This document shows, piece after piece, positions 44,132 through 52,584 of a stretch of 64,000 nucleotides of DNA. Every line of letters begins with the position of its first letter. The first letter of the stretch is position 1. Source of the DNA: Pseudoxanthomonas sp. 3HH-4 (GTDB lineage Bacteria > Pseudomonadota > Gammaproteobacteria > Xanthomonadales > Xanthomonadaceae); assembly GCF_006716465.1 (NCBI RefSeq), contig NZ_VFPB01000003.1, positions 1 to 64,000 on the forward strand, given 5' to 3'. The notes beneath the pieces are model-generated. The model saw nothing but the letters and a program-made list of their open reading frames with translations. It did not search any database and was not told the origin of the DNA. Made by a program: the position numbers and the translations under genes.

Positions 44132-44383
44132 TCATCGGATCAGCCGATCGATACGCGCCTGCAGGACTGGCCCGATCAGCAGGATCGCGGGGATCACGAT
44201 GACGTAGCCGATCCCCCACGAACGGAGCCAAGTGGAGAGGAATTCGCGCGGGAACCCCAGGTTGAGCGCGAGCAGGGCGAAGGAAATGATGCCGGTGGTA
44301 ACGGCGCCCATCGAAAGGGCAAAGGCCACCTTCCGCTTCAGTACGGTGTTCACGACGGGATTCCGGTGTGTGTCATGTGCCAC
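44132..44383 (-). CDS. DUF2798 small membrane protein
   Basis: The 83-residue frame starts at GTG 44383, 15 bp after the cupin stop. It has a basic N-terminus and two hydrophobic segments (VAFALSMGAVTTGIISFALLA and GIGYVIVIPAILLIGPVL), with NLGFPREFLSTWLRSWG between. This is the DUF2798 pattern, function unknown. It is probably cotranscribed with the cupin gene. Confidence 0.75.
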   Translation of the reverse strand: MAHDTHRNPVVNTVLKRKVAFALSMGAVTTGIISFALLALNLGFPREFLSTWLRSWGIGYVIVIPAILLIGPVLQARIDRLIR

Positions 44384-44398
44384 TTCGGCTTGCCGGCC

Positions 44399-44809
44399 TC
44401 AGCGGGCGGGGTGCAGCGCGACGATCGGTTTGTCTTTCTCGACCAGATACGTCGCCAGCTCTGCTGCAGGCGTATTGCCGGGGTTGTGAGCGGCATGCGG
44501 CGTGCCGGCAGGAATGAAGAGCGACTGTCCGGCCTTCAGAGTAACGGGCGGGGCGTCCTCGAACGTGTACGCGAGGCTGCCTTCCAGCACGTACGCGACT
44601 TCGATGCCCGGATGCGTATGCATGCCGAAAGCGGCCCCGGGTGCGAAATCGACACGCACCTGCACCACTTCCCGGCCGGGAACGTCCAGGTCATGACGCA
44701 GGGCTTCGTGGCGACCGATGCCGGCGGGCTGCGCATTCGCCGCCCACAGGGAGGTGGCGGTCAGCGCCAGCAGCGTGGCGGCGATCAGGGCGTGCTTCGT
44801 GGTCTTCAT
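44399..44809 (-). CDS. exported cupin-domain protein
   Basis: The ATG at 44809 follows GGAGG and opens a signal peptide (MKTTKHALIAATLLALTATS to WAANA). The 136-residue protein has a single cupin: GMHTHPGIEVAYVLEGSLAY supplies the two His and Glu of the metal site, and FIPAGTPHAAHNPG the last His. A secreted single-domain cupin may bind a metal and a small ligand. It has no assigned reaction. It is first in a short minus-strand run with the DUF2798 and Ohr genes. Confidence 0.83.
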   Translation of the reverse strand: MKTTKHALIAATLLALTATSLWAANAQPAGIGRHEALRHDLDVPGREVVQVRVDFAPGAAFGMHTHPGIEVAYVLEGSLAYTFEDAPPVTLKAGQSLFIPAGTPHAAHNPGNTPAAELATYLVEKDKPIVALHPAR

Positions 44810-44917
44810 GGCGGGGCCTCCGGTGATGGGAGGCCATTTCACGCCGCCTGCGTATCCCGGCTGTGTCCGGTCATAGGCCATTTTGTATCCGAAGTTGTCC
44901 GGCGCCTGCGTTGATGC

Positions 44918-45844
44918 TCAATCGATGGACGGATACGCGCGCACGGATTCGAGCAGGAAGTCGACGAAGGCGCGCACCCGCAGCGGCATATGCCGGCCAT
45001 GCGGATACAACAGGTTGAAGGGGCGGCTACGGCCGCCATGGCGGGGCAGCAGTTCCATCAGGTCGCCCTGTGCGATCTCGCGTTCGACCGTGAAGCGGTA
45101 GGCCTGGAACACGCCCCCGCCGTTGCGTGCGAGCGAGACGCCTCCCAGCACATCTTCCGACAGGAGGAACGGCCCCTGCGTTTCCAGTTCGATCTCGGTG
45201 GCACCGTCCTTGAACAACCAGGGGACGCGCCGCCCGGTGCTGGGCAGCTCGAACTGGATGCAGTCGTGTTCGGCCAAGTCGCCCAGATGGCGCGGCGTGC
45301 CGCGTCGCTGTAGGTACGCCGGCGACGCCACCAGCACGAGCTCGGCATCTTCCAAGTGGCGGGCGACCAGTCCCGATTCGGGAGGCTTGCGCACGCGCAC
45401 GGCCAGGTCGAACCCCTCGGCGGTGAAGTCGATGTTCCGGTTGCCGATGTGCACATCGGCCTGGATGCGCGGATGACGGCGGTGGAATTCGGCGAGCAGT
45501 GGCAGCAGGCGGTAGTGCCCGTACGTGGTCGGCACGCTGATGCGCAGTCGACCGGCAGGGTCGGATTGCTCACCGGATGCTTCACGGTCGGCTTCCGCCA
45601 ATTGGTCCAGCGCCTGCCGGCAGTGGAGCAGATAGGCGCGTCCGGCATCCGTCAGCCGGAGGGAGCGGGTCGTGCGCACGAACAGGCGCACGCCCAGCCT
45701 CTCCTCGAGTCGCGCGACCGAGCGACTCACCGCCGCCGGTGTAACGCCCGCGGCGGTCGCCGCGCGGGTGAAGCCACCCGTTTCGGCCGCCAGACAGAAG
45801 AGCTCCAGACTGCCCACCAGGATGTCGTCGAATCGCCGTTGCAT
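44918..45844 (-). CDS. LysR-family transcriptional regulator
   Basis: This is a 308-residue LysR protein. The N-terminal winged HTH has ELFCLAAETGGFTRAATAAG and VSRSVARLEERLGVRLFVRT. The effector domain has GRLRISVPTTYGHYRLLPLL and the AarG/DmlR-like ending GRHMPLRVRAFVDFLLESV. It is divergent from an SDR gene across 108 bp, the classical LysR arrangement, and probably controls the SDR-tautomerase pair and itself. Effector unknown. Confidence 0.9.
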   Translation of the reverse strand: MQRRFDDILVGSLELFCLAAETGGFTRAATAAGVTPAAVSRSVARLEERLGVRLFVRTTRSLRLTDAGRAYLLHCRQALDQLAEADREASGEQSDPAGRLRISVPTTYGHYRLLPLLAEFHRRHPRIQADVHIGNRNIDFTAEGFDLAVRVRKPPESGLVARHLEDAELVLVASPAYLQRRGTPRHLGDLAEHDCIQFELPSTGRRVPWLFKDGATEIELETQGPFLLSEDVLGGVSLARNGGGVFQAYRFTVEREIAQGDLMELLPRHGGRSRPFNLLYPHGRHMPLRVRAFVDFLLESVRAYPSID

Positions 45845-45847
45845 TGA

Positions 45848-45860
45848 TTACACCGAGTAA
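45848..45860. promoter_or_regulatory. LysR-type box (T-N11-A) next to the regulator start
   Basis: TTAC-N5-GTAA is a perfect 4+4 palindrome that fits T-N11-A exactly. It begins 4 bases upstream of the lysR ATG (45844-45842) in the divergent region, a position suited to autoregulation and to activation of the SDR gene at 45953. Confidence 0.5.
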
Positions 45861-45952
45861 CAGGTGAAATGCATTCTGACTCATTTATCGGCGATCTTGA
45901 CGGGAATAGATTGCCGCTACGCCGAAAGGCACCCCCAATCTTCGAGGATTCC

Positions 45953-46684
45953 ATGAGCTCCAAGACCGTCATCGTGACCGGTGCCTCCAGCGGCATCGGC
46001 TTCGCCATCGCCCGCGCCTACCTGCGACGGGGCGATAACGTCGTGGCCAATGCGCGCACGCTCGACCGCCTGCAGGCCGCCGCGCTCCAGCTCGGCCAGC
46101 CTGCCAACCTGCTGCTCGTACCCGGCGACATCGCCGCGCCTGACACAGCCAAGCGTCTGGTCGATGCGGCCGTCGACCGCTTCGGCCAGGTGGACATTCT
46201 GGTGAACAACGCCGGTATCTTCATCGCCCGACCGTTCACCGAGTACGCTCCTGACGATGTGCAGGCGCTGGTGGACACCAACCTGAAGGGCTTCTTCTTC
46301 GCGGCCCAGGCCGTCGTACCGCACATGCGCGAGCGTCGCTCGGGCCACATCGTCAACATCACGGCGAGCATCGCCGCGCAGCCGCTGCAATCGGTGCCGG
46401 CGGTGATGCCGGTCCTGATCAAGGGTGGCATCAACCAGGCCACGCGCGCGCTAGCGCTGGAACTGGCGCCGCACAACATCCAGGTCAGCGCGGTGGCGCC
46501 TGGCATCATCGATACCCCTCTCTATGTGCCCGAGATGCACGACTTTCTCAACGGACTCCAGCCGGCAGGCCGCATCGGTACCGTCGATGAAGTGGCCGAC
46601 GCGGTGCTCTACCTCGGCGATGCCACGTTCACCACGGGCGTCGTGTTGCCGGTCGATGGCGGCATGTCCGCCGGTCGCTGGTGA
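45953..46684 (+). CDS. short-chain dehydrogenase/reductase
   Basis: The ATG at 45953 (MSSKTVIVTGASSGIGFAI) follows GAGGATTCC. The 243-residue classical SDR has the TGASSGIG cofactor loop, NNAG (VNNAGIFIARPF) and IVNITASIAAQPL for the Ser. The catalytic Tyr position is unusual: the expected YxxxK is replaced by the region PVLIKGGINQATRALALELA, where the Tyr seems to be missing (V.PVLIKGG). Cofactor binding is clear, but reductase activity needs testing. It is probably cotranscribed with the tautomerase 55 bp downstream and regulated by the divergent LysR protein. Confidence 0.88.
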   Translation: MSSKTVIVTGASSGIGFAIARAYLRRGDNVVANARTLDRLQAAALQLGQPANLLLVPGDIAAPDTAKRLVDAAVDRFGQVDILVNNAGIFIARPFTEYAPDDVQALVDTNLKGFFFAAQAVVPHMRERRSGHIVNITASIAAQPLQSVPAVMPVLIKGGINQATRALALELAPHNIQVSAVAPGIIDTPLYVPEMHDFLNGLQPAGRIGTVDEVADAVLYLGDATFTTGVVLPVDGGMSAGRW

Positions 46685-46739
46685 TCGTGCAGGGCCGTTG
46701 CATGCGGCCCTGCCTTCCTTCCCTTGCAGGAGACATTCC

Positions 46740-46952
46740 ATGCCTTTCGTCCACGTCAGCATCACCCGCGATGGCACCTCGCTGGCGCAGAAGCGCCAAC
46801 TCGTGCGCGAGATCACCGACACGCTGGAGCGCGTACTCGGCAAGCAGCCCGACTTGACCCACATCGTCATCGCCGAAGTCGACACCGACGATTGGGGTCA
46901 CGGGGGCGAGCTGGTGACCGAGCGTCGCGCCCGCGAGGCCGCGGGACGCTGA
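46740..46952 (+). CDS. 4-oxalocrotonate tautomerase family protein
   Basis: The ATG at 46740 gives 70 residues starting [20 protein letters not shown]. Pro2, which becomes the N-terminal catalytic base after Met removal, is present. [20 protein letters not shown] and [14 protein letters not shown] follow, matching the 4-OT fold. A leader GCAGGAGAC is upstream. It may tautomerise an enol product or have promiscuous activity. With the SDR gene it forms a small LysR-controlled unit. Confidence 0.85.
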   Translation: MPFVHVSITRDGTSLAQKRQLVREITDTLERVLGKQPDLTHIVIAEVDTDDWGHGGELVTERRAREAAGR

Positions 46953-46989
46953 AGCACCACCAAGGATCCGGATCGCCACCGTCATCCAG

Positions 46990-47222
46990 GTGGCAGGCCG
47001 GCGCGCGCCGGCCTGCCAGGCGCTCGTCAGCGGGGCGTTCTTGGTGGCGGCCAGCAGCGAACGGATCTTCGCCTCTGTTTCCTCGTACTGGCCTTCGCCG
47101 AAATGCTGGTATGCGGCCCTGCGGATCGATCAGATACAGCGCGGGCCAATAGCGGTTCCCGTAGGCATTCCAGGTGTCGTACCCGTTGTCCTGGGCCACC
47201 GGGTAGGTGATCCCGAAAGGCC
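46990..47222 (-). pseudogene. thioredoxin-fold (TlpA/DipZ-like) protein, C-terminal remnant, frameshifted
   Basis: On the minus strand [20 protein letters not shown] and [16 protein letters not shown] read as the C-terminal part of a redoxin. After GRI the expected ending [20 protein letters not shown] and AATKNAPL is found only in another frame, so a small indel lies near 47118-47124. The CxxC active site and N-terminal domain are missing. It joins directly to a truncated isochorismatase gene at about 47222, with both parts read in the same direction. Confidence 0.72.
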
Positions 47223-47620
47223 CTAGCTAAGACACAGGAATCGGTCGCCACACCACATATCACCAGCGATTCCACGCCAAGTTTGGCCAGTAGTATCGGC
47301 AGCGGAGTAGCGAGAAATGCCGAATGCTTTGGCTTCAGGATATGGTAGTCGTGCGGTCGCGGCGACAACAATCCAACTACTGCGCGGGATGGGCCTCCAC
47401 GATCACGGCAGGCAGCGATCAAATCGCTGAATTGGCCTTGCCAGTGTGCGAAATTGTCGTTCACATAGATCGTTGGCGCTGTGCAGCGGTCGAAGCGATT
47501 CCGCAATGCGAGTATGCGCGGTGCAATACGCTTGGCGGCGGCGCCAAGACGAACGCCTCCCTCGAAATCGAAACAATTCACCATATCTAGGATGAGTAGA
47601 GCAGTTGATTGATGTGCCAT
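47223..47620 (-). pseudogene. isochorismatase-family hydrolase, 3'-truncated
   Basis: The ATG at 47620 opens ALLILDMVNCFDFEGG (catalytic Asp), YVNDNFAHWQGQFSDLI and ILAKLGVESLVICGVATDSC (catalytic Cys), so all triad elements except the C-terminal helices are present. After VATDSCVLA at about 47227 the frame continues into redoxin-derived DNA as unrelated residues to 47027. The usual 50-60 C-terminal residues are lost. Base composition is lower in G/C than in flanking genes, consistent with acquisition. A 197-residue chimera could be made. Confidence 0.7.
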
Positions 47621-47746
47621 ATCAATTGCCGCCTAGAACATTGGATGTTCGCCCATTCCCCATACACCTCGAACAGCCACTGGTCTGCACCCACTGCCAT
47701 CGCGGTTGGTGGGGCCGGCCTCGCTCTCGCTGGGCTCCGCTCCCAT

Positions 47747-47878
47747 TTAGACTTTCAACATTGGCCTCGAATATCCGCCGTTCGCAAAGTGGATGGATGT
47801 CAGCGCCTCGTCCTGCAGGTCCGGCACCTGGATGAGCTCCGTGAAACGGGCACCAATGCTCAACGGCCCGAGTCGCAT
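47747..47878 (-). CDS. short frame, 43 residues, unknown
   Basis: It reads MRLGPLSIGARFTELIQVPD then LQDEALTSIHFANGGYSRP, ending MLKV with TAA. The mix of residues looks protein-like, but there is no ribosome site (AAA precedes the ATG) and no recognised family. It may be a remnant of a larger gene lost with the isochorismatase tail. Confidence 0.25.
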   Translation of the reverse strand: MRLGPLSIGARFTELIQVPDLQDEALTSIHFANGGYSRPMLKV

Positions 47879-48071
47879 TTTACAGGTCGTTCACCGAGTC
47901 CACATGTGAAGCACTTGATGCTCAGCGAGTCGGCCGTTCCGCGCAGACCGCGCGTTAATGCGGCATCTGTCGCTCTGTTGTAAACCCCGTCGTCGACAGT
48001 ATGTATGGCGCGTGCCCACGTGAGGTGGGTAGTGTGCATGGCGCAACGCCTGCCGAAACCGGAGGCCGCAC
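47879..48071. other. intergenic stretch in lower-GC region
   Basis: No supported gene. Base composition is more A/T-rich than typical of the window. A 71-residue minus-strand frame here has CFTCGL but no family or ribosome site. Confidence 0.35.
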
Positions 48072-48254
48072 TCAACGCGGTACTGCGTCGCGTGCTCCCG
48101 GGTAGTCTCGTTCTGGATCGGGTTTTTGGCTGTCCCGATCCTGGAGTTGATCATGGTCCTTCCAGCGTGCCTTCTCGTTCCTGTGCTTGTCGGGTGTGTC
48201 CGCCTTGGCGTTGTCGCTGTGAGCGTTATCGCGATGCGTGGGGGTCCGCTTCAT
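48072..48254 (-). CDS. small very hydrophilic protein, unknown
   Basis: The ATG at 48254 has AGG about 7 bases upstream and gives 60 residues, almost all charged or polar: MKRTPTHRDNAHSDNAK, TPDKHRNEKARWKDHDQLQ and DRDSQKPDPERDYPGARDA. No hydrophobic core is visible, so it is probably disordered, in the style of small stress or hydrophilin-like proteins. No family is recognised. It is divergent from the ABC1 kinase gene, with 152 bp between the starts. Confidence 0.4.
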   Translation of the reverse strand: MKRTPTHRDNAHSDNAKADTPDKHRNEKARWKDHDQLQDRDSQKPDPERDYPGARDAVPR

Positions 48255-48406
48255 ATGGGTGCCTACATTCATTAGAGCCCGGAACGGGCGTGTACGCATT
48301 GAGCATGCCCAAGCGGTTATCGGAACGTGATCGCGCCGCGTGTTCGTTCACGACAAGCTCACTACCTCGGTCATCACAATCCGGAACAGCAACATTGAGG
48401 TTCGGC

Positions 48407-50092
48407 ATGAGCAGTGAGACAGAATCGACCCCGCAGACCGGCCGGCTGGCACGACGCGCCACCATCCTGCGGTTCCTGTTCCGCTACCGGAAATCCGGGG
48501 TCTTCAACGGACTGGCGTTGGACGCGAGCCTTGAAGAGGACGACGTGGCCGAGGAAGGCAGTCCGGAGCGTTTCGCCGACGAGCTGGAGGCGATGGGGCC
48601 TACCTTCGTGAAGCTGGGCCAGATGCTCTCCACGCGGCCCGACCTGGTGCCGCCTGAGTACGCCGCCGCGCTGGAGAGGATGCAGGAGAACGTCGCGCCC
48701 ATTCCTTACGACCGGGTGCGTGAACAGGTCGAGGATGCGCTGGGCATCCGGATCAGCAAGGCTTTCGCGTCCTTCGATGAAACCCCATTGGGATGCGCCT
48801 CGCTCGCACAGGTGCATCGCGCGACCCTGCGTGACGGACGCGAGGTGGCGGTCAAAGTGCAGCGGCCAGGCGTGGCCCAGCAGCTGCTGAGCGACCTGGA
48901 ACTGCTGCGAGGCGTCACCGATGCCGCGGATCGCATGACCGAGCTGGGTAGGCACGTGCGCTTCTCCGAGTGGCTGGCGGAATTCTCTCGTTCGCTGATG
49001 GCGGAATTGGACTACGTGGCCGAGGCGGAGAACCTGGAGCGCTTCCGCCAGCACCTGCTGCCATTCAACCGTCTGTGGGTGCCCGCGCCGATCTGGGACT
49101 ACACCAGCAAGCGTGTATTGACCATGGAACTGGCGCAGGGCACGCGGGTCGACCAGATCACCGGGCTGCGCCGCACCGAGGAGTCGATGACGCCGCTGGC
49201 CGAGGAGCTGCTGCGCGGCTACCTTGATCAGATCTTCGTGCATGGCGAGATCCATGCCGATCCCCATCCCGGCAACCTGCGCGTCACCGATGACGGACGC
49301 TTGGCGATCTTCGACCTGGGTATGGTGGCCAATGTCCCTCCGCGTCAGCGCGACCGCCTGTTGAAGCTGCTGTTCGCCGCCGTGGACGGCAGGGGCGAGC
49401 AGGTCGCCGAGGAGAGCATCTCGCTGGGAGTCCGCCTTGATGACTATGACGAGCCGCGCTACCTGCGCGAGGTAGGGCAGTTGATCTCGCGGTACAGCGC
49501 GCACCAGGCCTCGATGTCGGAGGGCCGTGTCGTCCTGGAACTGGTCCGCATCGCGACGCAGTGCGGTCTGCGTACGGCGCCGGAACTGAGCTTGCTGGGC
49601 AAGACGCTTTTGAATCTGGATACCGTGTGCCATGCGCTGGCCCCCGGGCTGGACACACAGCGGCTGGTGGAAGACCAGTTGCAACACGTGATGCGCGCGC
49701 GCCTGCGCAAGTCCCTGTCCTCGCCCAATTTGGCCAGCGAGATGATGGAGGTGCAGGCGCTGATGCGCGACGGGCCGCGCAAAGTATCCGACATTCTGTC
49801 GCTCGTCGCTGAGAACCGCTTGCAGATGCGCGTCACCGGGCTGGAAGAGTCGCGGTTGATGGAGAACCTGCAGAAGATCGCGAACCGTATTTCGGTCGGG
49901 GTCATTACCGCAGCACTCATCATGGCCTCGTCGCTGATGATGCGTGTTTCGACCCCGCACACGATCTGGGGATATCCCGTAGTGGCGTTGGTATTGTTCC
50001 TGGTCGGCGTAATGCTCGGCTGCGGGATCGTTGTCAGCTCACTGCTGAGCGATCACCGTGCGCGCAAGCGGGAAGAGGCCGGGCCACGGTAG
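48407..50092 (+). CDS. ABC1/UbiB-family protein kinase-like protein
   Basis: The ATG at 48407 (MSSETESTPQTGRLARRAT) has TTGAGG upstream; the longer in-frame extension was rejected. The 561-residue protein has the family KxGQ motif (TFVKLGQMLSTRPDLVPPEY) and an Ala-rich nucleotide loop (GCASLAQVHRATL). VAVKVQRPG carries the Lys, FVHGEIHADPHPGNL the catalytic loop and AIFDLGMVANV the metal-binding Asp. Two C-terminal membrane segments (VGVITAALIMASSLMM, VALVLFLVGVMLGCGIVV) anchor it. UbiB proteins are ATPases needed for ubiquinone synthesis. As no other ubi genes are adjacent, this may be a second, accessory paralogue. Confidence 0.88.
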   Translation: MSSETESTPQTGRLARRATILRFLFRYRKSGVFNGLALDASLEEDDVAEEGSPERFADELEAMGPTFVKLGQMLSTRPDLVPPEYAAALERMQENVAPIPYDRVREQVEDALGIRISKAFASFDETPLGCASLAQVHRATLRDGREVAVKVQRPGVAQQLLSDLELLRGVTDAADRMTELGRHVRFSEWLAEFSRSLMAELDYVAEAENLERFRQHLLPFNRLWVPAPIWDYTSKRVLTMELAQGTRVDQITGLRRTEESMTPLAEELLRGYLDQIFVHGEIHADPHPGNLRVTDDGRLAIFDLGMVANVPPRQRDRLLKLLFAAVDGRGEQVAEESISLGVRLDDYDEPRYLREVGQLISRYSAHQASMSEGRVVLELVRIATQCGLRTAPELSLLGKTLLNLDTVCHALAPGLDTQRLVEDQLQHVMRARLRKSLSSPNLASEMMEVQALMRDGPRKVSDILSLVAENRLQMRVTGLEESRLMENLQKIANRISVGVITAALIMASSLMMRVSTPHTIWGYPVVALVLFLVGVMLGCGIVVSSLLSDHRARKREEAGPR

Positions 50093-50430
50093 CGCCGTCG
50101 CCATTACGATGGGCGAGGCAAGCATTTCATTCACTTCGCGGGTCAGGTAGGGGGTTCTGCGCGGGCCGGACAAAGGTCGGGGGCAAACTTGGGTGGCGTC
50201 GCGTGTCTGCCAATGGCACGACCCGACCAGTGAGCCTTGCGGGATGGCGGGCTGCGGCGTCAGCGCTCTGCTGTCGTTCTCGTCGTACACAGACCCCCGG
50301 CAGACGGGGGAACTGAGGCTGCCGAGCATCTGGTCGGAGCGCGCGGACTGCCGCACCGTCCCGCTTCACATGGTCTTGCCTACGCACGCATGAAGATCTG
50401 GGCCTCAGCCGTAGCGCCCAAGGTGTTGCC
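50093..50430. other. 338-bp intergenic region before ku
   Basis: No gene supported: a 66-codon plus-strand frame and antisense frames lack ribosome sites and domain features. The promoter of the end-joining genes should be here. Confidence 0.4.
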
Positions 50431-51333
50431 ATGCCACGTCCCATCTGGACCGGAACCCTGTCTTTTGGCCTGCTGAACATTCCGGTGTCGCTGATGTCGG
50501 GCGAACGGAAGGTGGACATCAGCTTCCGCATGCTGGACTCGCGCGACAGGAAGCCCATCCGCTTCGAGCGGGTGAACGCGGAGACCGGCGAAGAGGTGCC
50601 CTGGAAGGACATCGTCAAGGCCTTCGAATACGACAAGGGCAGTTACGTGGTTGTCGAGAAGGAGGACATCCAGTCCGCGGCCCCGGAGACGCACGAGTCC
50701 GTGGACGTGGAAGCCTTTGTCGACGCCGACAGCATTGGCATCCGCTTCTACGAAAAGCCCTACATCCTCGTTCCCGGGAAAAAGGCCGAGAAGGGTTACG
50801 TGCTGTTGCGGGAAACTCTGAAGAGCACGAAGAAGATCGGCGTGGCCCGCGTGGTCATCCGCACGCGCGAATACCTGTGCGCGGTCATCCCCGAAGGCGA
50901 CGCGCTGGTGCTCATGATGCTCCGCTACCCGCAGGAACTGGTGGATCCGGAAGAGTACAAGCTGCCCTCGGGCAAGGCCGCCGACTACCGCATCGCGGCC
51001 AAAGAAGTAGAAATGGCGAAGAGTCTCATCCAGTCTATGGAGGCGACCTGGGCGCCGGATTCCTACCATGACGAGTTCCGCAAGCGTCTTGAGGCGATCA
51101 TCAAGAAGCGCATCAAGGCGAAGGGCGCGACCACGAAATTCATCGATGCTCCCGTCGAGCAAGACGACGCGGCGACCAATGTTGTGGACTTCATGGCACT
51201 GTTGCAGAAGAGCCTGGACAGCAAGAGCAGGACGCCCGCGAAGAAGACTGCCACACGCAAGAGGCCGACAAGCAAGGCAACAAAGAAGAAGGCTCCCGCC
51301 AAGCGGACGACGAAGCGCGCGGCGGCGAAGTAG
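50431..51333 (+). CDS. ku: non-homologous end joining protein Ku
   Basis: The 300-residue protein starts MPRPIWTGTLSFGLLNIPVS, the invariant bacterial Ku N-terminus. GYVLLRETLKSTKKIGVARV and LMMLRYPQELVDPEEYKL follow in the DNA-encircling core. A Lys/Arg/Ala-rich tail (TPAKKTATRKRPTSKATKKK and on) is typical of extended Ku proteins and aids DNA binding. Ku binds double-strand ends and recruits LigD, which lies 1.25 kb downstream in the same direction. Confidence 0.96.
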   Translation: MPRPIWTGTLSFGLLNIPVSLMSGERKVDISFRMLDSRDRKPIRFERVNAETGEEVPWKDIVKAFEYDKGSYVVVEKEDIQSAAPETHESVDVEAFVDADSIGIRFYEKPYILVPGKKAEKGYVLLRETLKSTKKIGVARVVIRTREYLCAVIPEGDALVLMMLRYPQELVDPEEYKLPSGKAADYRIAAKEVEMAKSLIQSMEATWAPDSYHDEFRKRLEAIIKKRIKAKGATTKFIDAPVEQDDAATNVVDFMALLQKSLDSKSRTPAKKTATRKRPTSKATKKKAPAKRTTKRAAAK

Positions 51334-51517
51334 GAAGTATTGATGCCCACAAGTGCGGAATCCGTGTGCTTTGCCCTGGCAACGATGGCCGGGAACGCCA
51401 AGTCATCGACTCGCAGTTGCCGGTTCTCGTCTCCATCACCGGTGGCGTTGCGTGGGTTGTCCCGACGAATGGACGGATGCGACAAGATCATGGCTAAGGA
51501 AACGAAGGACGGTTCGC

Positions 51518-51865
51518 ATGAAGGTGCGTGATGTCATGAATCCGGATGCCTGCGTGGTATCCCTGGATGACACCGCGCAGCAGGCCGCCACCCTGATGGC
51601 CGAAAATGACATCGCCAGTCTGCCCGTAGTCGACGAAGGTCAGCTGGCCGGTGTGGTAAGTGATCGAGACATCGCCCTGAATGTCGTCGCTGAGGGGCGG
51701 AGTGCATCCACCTCCGTCCGTGACGTCATGACATCCAGGGCGATCTACTGCATTGACGACGAAGACGTTGATGACGTTCTCTCGCGAATGGCGAGGTTGG
51801 CATCGAACCGGCTTCCCGTGGTGGACCACGGCGGAAAGCTGGTCGGCATCCTCATCCGTCGCTGA
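51518..51865 (+). CDS. two-CBS-domain protein
   Basis: The ATG at 51518 (MKVRDVMNPDACVVSLDDT) has GAAGGA upstream. The 115-residue protein is two tandem CBS motifs: LMAENDIASLPVVDEGQLAG and VVSDRDIALNVV in the first, RMARLASNRLPVVDHGGKLV and GILIRR in the second. Stand-alone CBS pairs bind adenine nucleotides and may sense energy status. It lies 10 bp before the GIY-YIG-like gene in the Ku-LigD island, so coexpression is likely. Confidence 0.9.
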   Translation: MKVRDVMNPDACVVSLDDTAQQAATLMAENDIASLPVVDEGQLAGVVSDRDIALNVVAEGRSASTSVRDVMTSRAIYCIDDEDVDDVLSRMARLASNRLPVVDHGGKLVGILIRR

Positions 51866-51874
51866 CGCCGCATC

Positions 51875-52501
51875 ATGGCTGGACGGAAGATCGTCCCGTT
51901 GGATAGCGTGGGCACGGGTGCGTCGGGCGGTGCGTTCCTCTATGTGTTCCCGTGCGCTTACGAGGACTACGCCAAGCTCGGCATCTCGAAGGAGCCGTTC
52001 GCCCGGCTGTCCGCCTTTGCACCCCGCTACTTCGAGTTCTTCGACCTAGAGCGTGGCTGGCTGGTGCGCGCGGACGCCGTACGCGAGGCGCGACAATGGG
52101 AAACCCGATTGCACCGGCACCTGCGTGCGCACGCAGCACCCCCGCCGCTGCTCGTGCCCCGTCGAGCGGCAGGCCACACCGAATGGCTGCGCGGGGCGCA
52201 GACCGCGCTGGAAGCGGCGCGTGACGACTTCATCCAGCAAGGGTTCACCGTGCACGCGAGCCTGCGGACCTGGGCCCGAGAGCGTCTGTTCGCCGAGCGG
52301 TGGCGATTGGCGACGATGGAGCAGGCGGCGGTGGCGAAATGGGGTGCCATCGAATTCTGGCCATGGCAGGTGGAGCGCACGCCACTGGCGGCCGTCCGCG
52401 ACAGCCTTGATGCCTGTCGTGCGCTGGAGGTCGAGATCTCCGGCGTCGTTTCCGCTGCGTTGCGCGATTGGCACCGGCGCAGCAGCCTGCTGCCTCCCTG
52501 A
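51875..52501 (+). CDS. GIY-YIG/T5orf172-like protein in the end-joining island
   Basis: This 208-residue protein has an N-terminal segment FLYVFPCAYEDYAKLGISKE (GIY-YIG-type strands, with YAKLGIS in place of YIG), PFARLSAF for the conserved Arg and WETRLHRHLRAHA for a helix with Glu. The rest is helical (TWARERLFAERWRLATMEQA) and has no recognised domain. It is probably a small DNA-processing nuclease or a degenerate relative. Position between Ku and LigD suggests a role in processing broken ends, which is inference. Confidence 0.65.
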   Translation: MAGRKIVPLDSVGTGASGGAFLYVFPCAYEDYAKLGISKEPFARLSAFAPRYFEFFDLERGWLVRADAVREARQWETRLHRHLRAHAAPPPLLVPRRAAGHTEWLRGAQTALEAARDDFIQQGFTVHASLRTWARERLFAERWRLATMEQAAVAKWGAIEFWPWQVERTPLAAVRDSLDACRALEVEISGVVSAALRDWHRRSSLLPP

Positions 52502-52584
52502 GCAGGAAGACGGCACAGGCACGCGCATGCACATCGCGTTGACGACCCGCGTCGCATAAAAGGAGGGCGTTGAAGGAGGCGGTG

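Noticed and set aside
48374-49960. 528-codon antisense frame over the ABC1/UbiB gene
   Set aside because: Opposite a gene with all family motifs; no recognisable protein.
50127-50636. 169-codon minus-strand frame over the start of ku
   Set aside because: Antisense to an invariant Ku N-terminus and its promoter region; no domain.
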